A stretch of 64,000 nucleotides of DNA from Prevotella sp. GTDB lineage: Bacteria; Bacteroidota; Bacteroidia; Bacteroidales; Bacteroidaceae. The notes below the pieces were generated by a model. It was given only the letters and a program-made list of their open reading frames with translations, searched no databases and was not told where the DNA came from. The stretch is taken from the NCBI GenBank assembly GCA_016285245.1, contig JAEEQH010000001.1, positions 86,540 through 150,539 on the forward strand, read 5' to 3'. Shown one piece after another: positions 43,452 through 54,659 of the stretch (the stretch's first letter is position 1; each line of letters starts with the position of its first letter). A program made the position numbers and the translations under genes.

Positions 43452-45101
43452 ATGGCAACAACACCCGCATTCAAGTACGCCCCGATGTTTCAGCTGGGCG
43501 AAGACAAGACAGAGTACAGACTGCTTTCAAAGGAAGGCGTGACCACCGCCGAGTTTGAGGGAAAGGAAATCATCAAGGTGAGCCCCGAGGCACTGACGCT
43601 GCTGGCACAGCAGGCCTTCCACGACGTGGAGTTCATGCTGCGCCGCGAGCACAACCTGCAAGTGGCTCAGATACTGAGCGACCCCGACGCATCGGAAAAC
43701 GACAAGTACGTGGCACTGCAGTTTCTGCGCAACGCCGAGGTGGCCGCTCACGGCATCCTGCCCTTCTGTCAGGACACAGGCACAGCTATTATACATGGAG
43801 AGAAAGGACAGCAGGTGTGGACGGGCTTCGAGGATGAAGAAGCCTTGAGCCTTGGTGTGTATAACACCTATACCCAGGACAACCTGCGCTACTCGCAGAA
43901 TGCTCCGCTGACCATGTACGAAGAGGTGAACACCCGCTGCAACCTGCCTGCTCAGATTGACATCGAGGCCTGCGAGGGTGCCGAATACCGCTTCGTCATG
44001 GTGGCCAAGGGCGGTGGCTCGGCCAACAAGACCTATTTCTACCCCATGACCAAGGCCACCATACAGAACGAGGGCACACTCATACCCTTCCTCGTGGAGA
44101 AGATGAAGAGCCTCGGCACTGCAGCCTGCCCACCCTACCACATCGCCTTCGTCATAGGCGGCACCTCAGCAGAGAAGAACCTGCTCACGGTGAAGCTCGC
44201 CAGCATTAAGTACTATGACTCGCTGCCTACCACAGGCGACGAGACGGGACGTGCCTTCCGCGACATCGACCTGGAGCAGAAGCTGCTCGACGAGGCCCAC
44301 AAGATAGGCCTGGGCGCACAGTTCGGCGGCAAGTACCTGGCCCACGACATCCGTGTGGTGCGTCTGCCGCGCCACGGTGCATCGTGCCCCATCGGCATGG
44401 GCGTGAGCTGCTCGGCCGACCGCAATATCAAGGCAAAGATTAATCGCGACGGCATCTGGCTGGAGAAGATGGACTCTAACCCCGCCGAGCTGATTCCTGC
44501 CGAGTATGCCAAGGCTGGCGAGGGACAGAACACCATCGTCATCAACCTGGATGAGGGCATCGACGCCGTGCGCAAGGAGCTGTCGAAGTATCCTGTATCT
44601 ACGAGGGTGAACCTGCGTGGCACCATTATCGTGGCGCGCGACATTGCCCACGCCAAGCTGAAGGCCCGCATTGACGCTGGTGAGGAGATGCCCGAATACT
44701 TCAAGAAATATCCCGTGTTGTACGCCGGACCCGCCAAGACCCCCGAGGGCTACCCCTGCGGCTCAATGGGCCCCACCACAGCCAACCGCATGGACCCCTA
44801 CGTGGACGAGTTCCAGAGCTTGGGCGCTTCGCTGGTGATGATAGCCAAGGGCAACCGCTCGCAGGTGGTCACCGACGCCTGCCAGAAGTATGGCGGCTTC
44901 TACTTAGGAAGCATAGGCGGCGCTGCAGCAGTGCTCTCGCAGTCGAGCATCAAGAGCATAGAGTGCGTGGAGTATCCCGAACTGGGCATGGAGGCCATCT
45001 GGAAGATAACAGTAGAGGACTTCCCCGCCTTCATACTCGTAGACGATAAGGGCAACGACTTCTTTAAAACACTCAAACCGTGGGCACCATGCGCAAAATA
45101 A
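43452..45101 (+). CDS. Class I fumarate hydratase
   Basis: '[25 protein letters not shown]', '[17 protein letters not shown]', '[31 protein letters not shown]'. Confidence 0.94.
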   Translation: MATTPAFKYAPMFQLGEDKTEYRLLSKEGVTTAEFEGKEIIKVSPEALTLLAQQAFHDVEFMLRREHNLQVAQILSDPDASENDKYVALQFLRNAEVAAHGILPFCQDTGTAIIHGEKGQQVWTGFEDEEALSLGVYNTYTQDNLRYSQNAPLTMYEEVNTRCNLPAQIDIEACEGAEYRFVMVAKGGGSANKTYFYPMTKATIQNEGTLIPFLVEKMKSLGTAACPPYHIAFVIGGTSAEKNLLTVKLASIKYYDSLPTTGDETGRAFRDIDLEQKLLDEAHKIGLGAQFGGKYLAHDIRVVRLPRHGASCPIGMGVSCSADRNIKAKINRDGIWLEKMDSNPAELIPAEYAKAGEGQNTIVINLDEGIDAVRKELSKYPVSTRVNLRGTIIVARDIAHAKLKARIDAGEEMPEYFKKYPVLYAGPAKTPEGYPCGSMGPTTANRMDPYVDEFQSLGASLVMIAKGNRSQVVTDACQKYGGFYLGSIGGAAAVLSQSSIKSIECVEYPELGMEAIWKITVEDFPAFILVDDKGNDFFKTLKPWAPCAK

Positions 45102-46615
45102 TATGTCTGCTCACTGTGCTGCTTGCAGCATTCCAAGCCTCGGCGCAACGGAATTTCATTCACTACAACTGCATGGCGCAGACAGAGGAGCACGCAAGCA
45201 ACGGTAGCATGCAGGCACCGCGCCGCCCGCTGACACTGCTCACCAACTGGGATGCTAGCCGCACCTACCCCGTGGCAGTGGTGCTGGTGAGCTTCGCCGA
45301 CCGTGACTTCGCTGCAGGCGATGCCACAGTGGCCGTCACCATGGGCGACATCACCGACATTAATGAGCGCTACAACCGGATGTTCAATGAGGACGGTTTC
45401 AACAGGCGCAACGGGCCGGGATGCGTAAGAGAGTACTTCCAGACGCAGTCGGGAGGACTGTTCAATCCGCGCTTCGATGTATACGGCCCAGTGAAGGTGA
45501 GCGCTGCCAGCACCGAGGGTGGCAAATACGGCAGCAGTATTCTGCGCACGGCCCTTGCAACCCTGACTGACTCGCTTGACAACGACTTCTCGGTGTACGA
45601 CTGGAACGGCGACGGAAAAGCCGAGTCAGTCATCTACATCTACGCTGGCTATGGCGGCAACGACTCGTCGATAGAGAACAACAAATTCATCTGGCCCAAC
45701 ACAGGCTCTCTCTCCTCTTCGCTCACTGTAGGCAACACCCGGTTCTCGGGCTATTCAGCCAGTGCCGAACTGTGGGGCAACGACCGTAGCTGCGGCATAG
45801 GCACCATCTGCCATGAGTACAGCCACGCACTCGGGCTGCCCGACATCTATCCCACCAGCAGTAGCTCAACAGAGTATTCCATCTGCGACGAGTGGGACCT
45901 CATGGACGGCGGCAACTTCACCCGCTCTGGCTGGTGTCCCCCCAACTATACCGCCCTCGAGAAGATGCTTCTTGGATGGAAGAGCCCCGAAGAGCTGACA
46001 GGCCCCGTATCCATTACACAGATGAAATCGGTATCCGAAGGGGGAAAGGCGTATATCGTATACACCGACAACCCTAACGAGTATTTCCTCTTGGAGAACC
46101 GTCAGTGGAAAGGATGGGATCTCTATACCCCCGGCCACGGACTGCTCATCACGCATGTTGACTACAATGCCGGCACCTGGAGTTCAAACACCGTCAACAA
46201 CACGGCCAACCACCACCGCTACGACATAGTACATGCCGACAACATGAACTACGACCAATGGGATGAAATCATTGGAGATGAGTCGCAATACGTAGGCGGG
46301 CACAACTTGCACCTGAGCACCTCGTCCTATCCCTACATCAGCGACACCATGGAAAACAGGGCACTCACCGACAGCACCACACCCGCAGCAGTGACCTACA
46401 GCGGTTCGAAGTTGCTGTCGAAGCCCATTACCGACATCATGGAGGACGAGGAAGGCAACATTAGCTTCCACTTCATGGGAGGCACGCCCAGCGGCATCAG
46501 CGACCTCAACAACGAGGCAACCACCAGCAACCGCTGCTACAACCTGCAGGGCCGTAGAGTGAACTCAGCCTATAGAGGCATCGTCATCAGCAATGGTAAG
46601 CTAAAACTGCAATAG
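45089..46615 (+). CDS. M6-family secreted metalloprotease with LQGRR tail
   Basis: Signal peptide [20 protein letters not shown]; zinc motif [12 protein letters not shown]; tail [25 protein letters not shown]. Confidence 0.92.
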   Translation: MRKIICLLTVLLAAFQASAQRNFIHYNCMAQTEEHASNGSMQAPRRPLTLLTNWDASRTYPVAVVLVSFADRDFAAGDATVAVTMGDITDINERYNRMFNEDGFNRRNGPGCVREYFQTQSGGLFNPRFDVYGPVKVSAASTEGGKYGSSILRTALATLTDSLDNDFSVYDWNGDGKAESVIYIYAGYGGNDSSIENNKFIWPNTGSLSSSLTVGNTRFSGYSASAELWGNDRSCGIGTICHEYSHALGLPDIYPTSSSSTEYSICDEWDLMDGGNFTRSGWCPPNYTALEKMLLGWKSPEELTGPVSITQMKSVSEGGKAYIVYTDNPNEYFLLENRQWKGWDLYTPGHGLLITHVDYNAGTWSSNTVNNTANHHRYDIVHADNMNYDQWDEIIGDESQYVGGHNLHLSTSSYPYISDTMENRALTDSTTPAAVTYSGSKLLSKPITDIMEDEEGNISFHFMGGTPSGISDLNNEATTSNRCYNLQGRRVNSAYRGIVISNGKLKLQ

Positions 46616-46709
46616 TGCCCGGAAAAGCAAGGCGCTATGAGCCCAGATTTACTATATCCCCCAGCAAAACAACCACTAATAATAACCAACAAATAATTAC
46701 AGAACTATT

Positions 46710-47504
46710 ATGAGAGTCATTATTGAACCAAACTATGATTTAATGTCGCAATGGGCAGCCAACCACGTTATTGAGCGCATCAACGCCGCCAACCCCACTG
46801 CTGAGAAGCCATTCGTACTGGGTTTGCCCACGGGCAGCAGCCCCATTGGCATGTACCGCTGCCTGGTGAAGGCCGTACAGGAAGGGAAGGTGAGCTTTAA
46901 GCACGTGCTAACCTTCAACATGGACGAATACGTGGGACTGCCTGAAGAGCATCCCGAGAGCTACCATTCATTCATGTTCACTAACCTCTTCAACCACATT
47001 GACTGTCCGAAGGAGAACATACACATACTTAACGGCAACGCTCCCGACCTGGCCGCCGAGTGCAAACACTACGAGCAGATGATTGAGGAGGCTGGCGGCA
47101 TCGACCTATTCCTCGGAGGCATAGGCCCCGACGGACACATAGCCTTCAACGAGCCTGGCAGCAGCCTCAGCAGCCGCACACGCCAGAAGACGCTCACCAC
47201 CGACACCATCATTGCCAACAGCCGCTTCTTTGACAACGACATCAACAAAGTGCCCAAGACTGCACTCACCGTGGGCGTAGGCACCGTTATGGCTGCCAAG
47301 GAAGTGATGATACTCGTCAACGGACACGCCAAGTGCCGCGCACTGCAGGCTGCCGTAGAAGGAAGCGTGAACCACATGTGGACTATCTCGGCCTTGCAGA
47401 TGCACCAGCATGGCATCATCGTGGCCGACGACGCCGCCTGCGACGAGCTGAAAGTGGGCACCTACAGATACTTCAAGGACATAGAGCGCCAAAACCTGCT
47501 CTAA
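46710..47504 (+). CDS. nagB: Glucosamine-6-phosphate deaminase
   Basis: [53 protein letters not shown]. Confidence 0.97.
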   Translation: MRVIIEPNYDLMSQWAANHVIERINAANPTAEKPFVLGLPTGSSPIGMYRCLVKAVQEGKVSFKHVLTFNMDEYVGLPEEHPESYHSFMFTNLFNHIDCPKENIHILNGNAPDLAAECKHYEQMIEEAGGIDLFLGGIGPDGHIAFNEPGSSLSSRTRQKTLTTDTIIANSRFFDNDINKVPKTALTVGVGTVMAAKEVMILVNGHAKCRALQAAVEGSVNHMWTISALQMHQHGIIVADDAACDELKVGTYRYFKDIERQNLL

Positions 47505-47537
47505 CTCCACGACTTCTAACTCCTAACTCATAAAAAG

Positions 47538-48776
47538 ATGTCAAGAATACTAATGATTGGCGCCGGTGGCGTCGCAACAGTTGCCGCATTCAAAATTGCG
47601 CAGAATGCCGACGTGTTTACTGAGTTCATGATAGCCAGCCGCCGCAAGGCAAAGTGCGACGCACTGGTGGAAGCCATACACAAGGCAGGCTATGCCATGG
47701 ACATCAAAACGGCACAGGTGGATGCCGACGATGTGGAGCAGCTGAAAGCGCTGTTCAGCGACTATAAGCCCGAACTGGTAGTGAACCTGGCCCTACCCTA
47801 TCAGGACCTCACCATCATGGATGCCTGCTTAGCCTGCGGATGCAGCTATCTCGACACGGCCAACTATGAGCCAAAAGACGAGGCACACTTTGAGTACTCC
47901 TGGCAGTGGGCCTACCGCGAGCGATTTGAGAAGGCCGGACTGACCGCCATCCTGGGCTGCGGATTCGACCCCGGTGTCACCAGTATCTTTACTGCCTACG
48001 CTGCTAAGCATCACTTCAAGGAGATACAGTATTTAGACATCGTTGACTGCAATGCCGGCGACCACCACAAGGCCTTCGCCACCAACTTCAACCCGGAAAT
48101 CAACATACGCGAGATTACTCAAAAAGGCCTCTACTGGGAAGACGGCAAATGGGTGGAGACGGAACCGCTGGAGATTCACAAAGACCTGACCTACCCGGAG
48201 ATAGGACCGCGCGACAGCTACCTGCTGCACCACGAGGAGATAGAGAGTCTGGTCATCAACTACCCGACGATTAAGCGTGCACGCTTCTGGATGACCTTCG
48301 GCCAGCAGTACCTGAAGCACTTGGAAGTGATTCAGAACATTGGCATGAGCCGCATCGACGAGGTGGAATACGAGGCACCTTTAGCCGACGGCAGTGGCGT
48401 GGCAAAAGTAAAGATAGTGCCGCTGCAGTTTCTCAAAGCCGTGCTGCCCAACCCGCAGGACCTGGGCGAGAACTACGAGGGCCAGACCTCGATAGGCTGC
48501 CGTATACGCGGCATAGGCAACGACGGGAAGGAGCACACCTACTACGTATACAACAACTGCTCGCACCGTGCCGCCTACGAGGAGACAGGCATGCAGGGCG
48601 TAAGCTACACCACGGGCGTTCCTGCCATGATTGGTGCCATGATGTTCTGCAAGGGACTTTGGAAGAAGGCTGGCGTGCACAACGTCGAGGAGTTTGACCC
48701 AGATCCCTTCATGGAACAGCTCAACAAACAGGGCCTTCCCTGGCACGAAATTCACGACGGCGACTTGGAGCTGTAA
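47538..48776 (+). CDS. Saccharopine dehydrogenase family; carboxynorspermidine dehydrogenase/synthase-like
   Basis: MSRILMIGAGGVATVAAFKIAQN; 'AILGCGFDPGVTSIFTAYAAKHHF'; 'GTGVPAMIGAMMF'-like segment. Confidence 0.85.
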   Translation: MSRILMIGAGGVATVAAFKIAQNADVFTEFMIASRRKAKCDALVEAIHKAGYAMDIKTAQVDADDVEQLKALFSDYKPELVVNLALPYQDLTIMDACLACGCSYLDTANYEPKDEAHFEYSWQWAYRERFEKAGLTAILGCGFDPGVTSIFTAYAAKHHFKEIQYLDIVDCNAGDHHKAFATNFNPEINIREITQKGLYWEDGKWVETEPLEIHKDLTYPEIGPRDSYLLHHEEIESLVINYPTIKRARFWMTFGQQYLKHLEVIQNIGMSRIDEVEYEAPLADGSGVAKVKIVPLQFLKAVLPNPQDLGENYEGQTSIGCRIRGIGNDGKEHTYYVYNNCSHRAAYEETGMQGVSYTTGVPAMIGAMMFCKGLWKKAGVHNVEEFDPDPFMEQLNKQGLPWHEIHDGDLEL

Positions 48777-48803
48777 ACCTAACCCTAACGTTAACCCAAA
48801 CCA

Positions 48804-50183
48804 GTGAAGAAGCTGTATATAGAGACCTACGGTTGCCAGATGAACGTGGCCGACTCAGAGGTGGTGGCGTCGGTGATGCAGATGGCGGGCTACGAAACCT
48901 GCGAGAGCGTAGACGAGGCCGATGCTGTGTTTCTGAACACCTGCTCGGTGCGCGATAACGCCGAGCAGAAAATATTCCACCGGCTAGAAGCACTCGATGC
49001 ACTGCGCCGCCAACGGCGCAAAGGTGCCCTCTCCACAGGCGAGAGCGGGGCAAACGGCTTCATCATTGGTGTGCTGGGCTGCATGGCCGAGCGTGTGAAG
49101 GACGACCTGCTCCACAAATACGGCGCTGACCTGGTGGCCGGACCTGACAGCTATCTTTCATTGCCCGACCTCATTGCTCAGGCAGAAACAGGACATAAGG
49201 CCATCAACATAGAGCTCAGCACCACTGAGACCTATCGCGACATCGTGCCGCAGCGCATGGCCTTGGGACAGAAGATAGGGGGATTCGTCAGCATCATGCG
49301 CGGATGCAATAACTTCTGCCACTACTGCATCGTGCCCTACACACGTGGACGCGAGCGCAGCCGCGACGTGGAGAGCATACTGCGAGAGGTGCGCGACCTG
49401 CGCGACCGCGGTTTTAAGGAAGTGACGCTGCTAGGGCAGAATGTGAACTCGTATAAGGCACAACAGGAGGTGGGCTTTGCCCAGCTATTGCGCATGGTGG
49501 CAGAGACGGCCCCTCACATGCGCATACGATTCACCACCAGCCACCCCAAGGACATGAGCGACGAAACGCTACACGTCATTGCCGACATGCCCAACGTGTG
49601 CAAGCACATACACTTGCCCGTGCAAAGCGGTAGCAACCGCATTCTACAGTTAATGAATCGCAAGTACACCCGCGAGTGGTACTTAGACCGAGTGGCTGCC
49701 ATCAGGCGCATCATTCCTGACTGCGGACTCTCAACCGACATCTTCGTGGGTTATCACAGCGAGACAGAAGAAGACCACCAGATGAGCCTATCACTGATGC
49801 GTGAAGTACAATATGACTCGGCATTCATGTTCAAATACAGCGAGCGACCAGGCACCTATGCCTCAAAGCACCTGCCCGACAACGTGCCCGAAGAGGTGAA
49901 ACTGCAACGACTAAACGAGCTCATTGCTCTACAGACGGAAATCTCGGCCCAGCAGAACAGGAAAGACGAGGGAAAAGTCTTTGACGTACTGGTGGAAGGA
50001 TTCTCGAAGCGCAGCCGTGAAGACCTCTGCGGCCGCACTGAGCAGAACAAAATGGTGGTGTTTCCCAAACAGTCGAAAAATCAAACATCTAATCACCCAA
50101 ACAACATTTACCACATCGGACAGACCGTGCCCGTGCGCATCACTGGCTCTACCAGCGCCACCCTGCTTGGAGAACCTATTTAA
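48804..50183 (+). CDS. miaB: tRNA-2-methylthio-N6-dimethylallyladenosine synthase
   Basis: YIETYGCQMNVADSEVV; radical-SAM CNNFCHYCIVPYTRGRERSR; TRAM-like C-terminus. Confidence 0.97.
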   Translation: MKKLYIETYGCQMNVADSEVVASVMQMAGYETCESVDEADAVFLNTCSVRDNAEQKIFHRLEALDALRRQRRKGALSTGESGANGFIIGVLGCMAERVKDDLLHKYGADLVAGPDSYLSLPDLIAQAETGHKAINIELSTTETYRDIVPQRMALGQKIGGFVSIMRGCNNFCHYCIVPYTRGRERSRDVESILREVRDLRDRGFKEVTLLGQNVNSYKAQQEVGFAQLLRMVAETAPHMRIRFTTSHPKDMSDETLHVIADMPNVCKHIHLPVQSGSNRILQLMNRKYTREWYLDRVAAIRRIIPDCGLSTDIFVGYHSETEEDHQMSLSLMREVQYDSAFMFKYSERPGTYASKHLPDNVPEEVKLQRLNELIALQTEISAQQNRKDEGKVFDVLVEGFSKRSREDLCGRTEQNKMVVFPKQSKNQTSNHPNNIYHIGQTVPVRITGSTSATLLGEPI

Positions 50184-50207
50184 TGCAACAATTAAACAAA
50201 GAAATAG

Positions 50208-51824
<1,617 letters not shown>

Positions 51825-51845
51825 ACTGACAACATCCATCATAAA

Positions 51846-51897
51846 CACTGACAGCGACGAAAGATCTGCGAGGGCTTTCATCGCTGTCAGTTTGTTT
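51846..51897 (+). terminator. Terminator hairpin after ABC-F gene
   Basis: ACTGACAGCGA-CGAAAG...CTTTCA-TCGCTGTCAGT followed by TTGTTT. Confidence 0.8.
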
Positions 51898-52001
51898 AGT
51901 ACCTCTGGGGAACGCGACACTTGGGCCGCCTTTGGGTTGCTTTTCCCTGACGTTGTCCGTTGCTAAGTCATAGTAATCTGGTTTACTTGTTGCACAATTG
52001 T

Positions 52002-52285
52002 TTACAGGCTGTTGATCATCTCAATACCTAGTCCTGTGTACTTGGCTATCAGCTCCACGGGCATGTTGTCGGCCTTCATGCGGCGGGCGTTCTCAAGGTT
52101 GGCGGTTTCCATGCCTTGGGCAAAGCCTTTCTCCATGCCGTCGGTAAACCCCTTTCCTACTCCGTCAAGGTATCCTTCTCCACGGTGCTGATGAAACCCT
52201 CCAAGACATCGTAGTTGGCTTTTTCATGCAGCAGGTGCTTCAGTGCCCAATCAAAACTGATGAATGAACGTTTCTTCTTTGCCAT
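52002..52285 (-). pseudogene. Rpn-family PD-(D/E)XK nuclease/transposase remnant with internal deletion and frameshift
   Basis: Minus-strand N-terminus MAKKKRSFISFDWALKHLLHEKANYDVLEGFIS then, in another frame, EGYLDGVGKGFTDGMEKGFAQGMETANLENARRMKADNMPVELIAKYTGLGIEMINSL*. Confidence 0.85.
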
Positions 52286-52359
52286 AGTTGTTTTTGTTTT
52301 GATATAATGATGCAAAGATATTTTTTTTGTGAGTTGAACAAGAAAAATACACTATATTT

Positions 52360-52391
52360 CTTGCCAGAGTGCAAGAAAAATGTTAATTTTG
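52360..52391 (+). promoter_or_regulatory. Bacteroidetes promoter for galE
   Basis: CTTG (52360-52363) - N20 - TAATTTTG (52384-52391). Confidence 0.6.
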
Positions 52392-52425
52392 CACACTGTC
52401 AATCAAACTGTATATTCTGAGAACT

Positions 52426-53466
52426 ATGAAACAGACAATCTTAGTGACAGGTGGCACCGGCTTTATCGGGAGCCACACCACCGTAGAGCTGCAGCAGGCA
52501 GGCTACGAAGTAGTGATTATCGACAACCTGTCGAACTCAAACGCCAACGTCGTCGACGGCATTGAAAAGATAACGGGCATACGCCCCGCTTTCGAGAAGG
52601 TGGACTGCTGCGACATGGAGGCCTTGGAAAATGTGTTCAAGAAGTACCCCAAGATAGAGGGCATCATACACTTCGCCGCCTCAAAGGCCGTAGGCGAGAG
52701 CGTGGAGAAGCCCCTACTCTATTACCGCAACAACCTGACCTCGCTCATCAACCTGCTGGAACTGATGCCGAAGTACAACGTAAAGGGCATCATTTTCTCC
52801 TCCAGCTGTACCGTATACGGACAGCCTTCGCAAGAGAACCTCCCCGTCACGGAGAGTGCTCCCATACAGAAGGCCCTAAGCCCTTACGGCAACACAAAGC
52901 AGATTAACGAGGAGATAATTCAAGACTACATACACAGCGGTGCTCCCATCAAGAGCATCATACTGCGCTATTTCAACCCCATTGGCGCACATCCCACAGC
53001 CCTTATCGGCGAACTGCCCAATGGCGTACCCATGAACCTCATACCCTTCGTTACGCAGACGGCCATAGGCATACGCAAGCAACTGAAGATTTTCGGCCAC
53101 GACTACAACACACCCGACCACACCTGCATACGCGACTACATCTATGTGGTAGACCTGGCCAAGGCTCACGTGAAAGCTATGGAGCGTGTGCTCGACCAGC
53201 CCGACACTGATGCCGTAGAGATATTTAATATTGGCACGGGCAAGGGGCTGTCAACACTCGAAGTGGTTGAAGGCTTTGAGAAAGCCACTGGCGTGAAGGT
53301 GAACTGGGAATATGCACCGCGCCGCGAGGGCGACATAGAACAAGTGTGGGGCAATGTAGACAAGGCCAACCAAGTGCTGGGATGGAAAGCCGACACCCCT
53401 ACCGAAGAAGTACTGAAAAGCGCCTGGCGCTGGCAGGAGAAACTGCGTGCTGACGGCATACAGTAA
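52426..53466 (+). CDS. galE: UDP-glucose 4-epimerase
   Basis: ILVTGGTGFIGSHTTVELQQAGYEVVIIDNLSNS; SSSCTVYGQP; SPYGNTKQINEEI. Confidence 0.96.
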   Translation: MKQTILVTGGTGFIGSHTTVELQQAGYEVVIIDNLSNSNANVVDGIEKITGIRPAFEKVDCCDMEALENVFKKYPKIEGIIHFAASKAVGESVEKPLLYYRNNLTSLINLLELMPKYNVKGIIFSSSCTVYGQPSQENLPVTESAPIQKALSPYGNTKQINEEIIQDYIHSGAPIKSIILRYFNPIGAHPTALIGELPNGVPMNLIPFVTQTAIGIRKQLKIFGHDYNTPDHTCIRDYIYVVDLAKAHVKAMERVLDQPDTDAVEIFNIGTGKGLSTLEVVEGFEKATGVKVNWEYAPRREGDIEQVWGNVDKANQVLGWKADTPTEEVLKSAWRWQEKLRADGIQ

Positions 53467-53476
53467 AGATGCTAAA

Positions 53477-53508
53477 AACGGGCTTCCAAATGTGGAAGCC
53501 CGTTCATT
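53477..53508. terminator. Bidirectional terminator between convergent galE and beta-helix gene
   Basis: AACGGGCTTCCA-AATG-TGGAAGCCCGTT. Confidence 0.85.
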
Positions 53509-53514
53509 TTGGCG

Positions 53515-54510
53515 TCAGTCTTCGTAGTCGGGAATATCCTCCGCTTCGTCATAGTCCATTTCCACCTGGCAGTTCGTAAAACTCACATTGGCAGTGCTTT
53601 TGTCATAGTGGTGCTCTATGTCGCTGTTCTTGACAGTGATGGCCGAGTTGCACGAGAACAGCATGCCCTTGTTGCCGAAAAACTTGCTCTTGTCGAAGCT
53701 GATGCGGCTGCAGTGCTCATCCACGTAGATGCCGCCACCGTTGTTGAACACCTTGCACTTGTCGAAGCTCACATTGCGTGCACCTTCGAGCACAACACCC
53801 ATGAAGCTACATCCGTACATCTCAGTGCCAGTGACGGCTACTTGTGTGGAGTGATCGACATGCAGACCGTTCACGCCACAACCAAAGAGTTCGCAGCCAC
53901 TCACGCTAACGTTCTTGCATTCGTTGAGCACCAGCACATCGCCAACACAATAGCCCGTCACCTTATGACCCATGATGAGGTTTTTCAGCACAATGTTCTC
54001 ACAGTTCACAAACCGCAGCACATCGGCATAGCTGGGTGTTACTAAAAGCGAGCCCTTCTCATCAGAGAGTGCCTCGATGGTGATATTGTTCAGCCCTGAC
54101 ACGATGAGGGAGTTGCCGTCGTACACAGGATCCCAGAACACGCCAGCATCCTGCCTCGGCCGCTCGTTCACGTAATAGCGCGCCATCACCCCCTCGTCAA
54201 TGAGATCGTCAAGGGCATCGGTAAGGTTCAGCTGCTGGATAGTAACCACCCTGATGTGGGTGTCGCTCTTCAGGGCCAGCAACAGCTCACGGGCGGTACG
54301 CACATCCACAACGTTCTGCTGTGCTCCCGACGCGGCGGTTGCCTCTTCATCGTCTTCCGTCGTAGCTTCGGCCAATTCTGTCTCGTCCTCGTCGTCCTCG
54401 TCCATATCACTGTTCGTGCGCCCCTTGCCGTTCTTGCACGATGCAAGAACCACGCATGCCAACAGCATCACCGATGCCGCACATGCCATCATTTTCACTA
54501 CTTTTCTCAT
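53515..54510 (-). CDS. Lipoprotein with acidic N-terminus and right-handed parallel beta-helix repeats
   Basis: MRKVVKMMACAASVMLLACVVLASCKNGKG lipobox; DMDEDDEDETELAEATTEDDEEA; repeats 'CENIVLKNLIMGHKVTGYCVGDVLVLNECKNVSVSGCELFGCGVNGLHVDHSTQVAVTGTEMYGC'. Confidence 0.8.
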   Translation of the reverse strand: MRKVVKMMACAASVMLLACVVLASCKNGKGRTNSDMDEDDEDETELAEATTEDDEEATAASGAQQNVVDVRTARELLLALKSDTHIRVVTIQQLNLTDALDDLIDEGVMARYYVNERPRQDAGVFWDPVYDGNSLIVSGLNNITIEALSDEKGSLLVTPSYADVLRFVNCENIVLKNLIMGHKVTGYCVGDVLVLNECKNVSVSGCELFGCGVNGLHVDHSTQVAVTGTEMYGCSFMGVVLEGARNVSFDKCKVFNNGGGIYVDEHCSRISFDKSKFFGNKGMLFSCNSAITVKNSDIEHHYDKSTANVSFTNCQVEMDYDEAEDIPDYED

Positions 54511-54659
54511 ATACTGTTGTTTTAAGTTTTTTGCTTGTCGATGCAAAGGTAATGAAAAAAAAGAATCCCCATACGTTGTTTTGCCTTTTTAACATTTTGT
54601 ATGCAGGCATTTTGGCAATTATTGTGTAATTTTGCAATCCGAAAAACTCACACATCATT

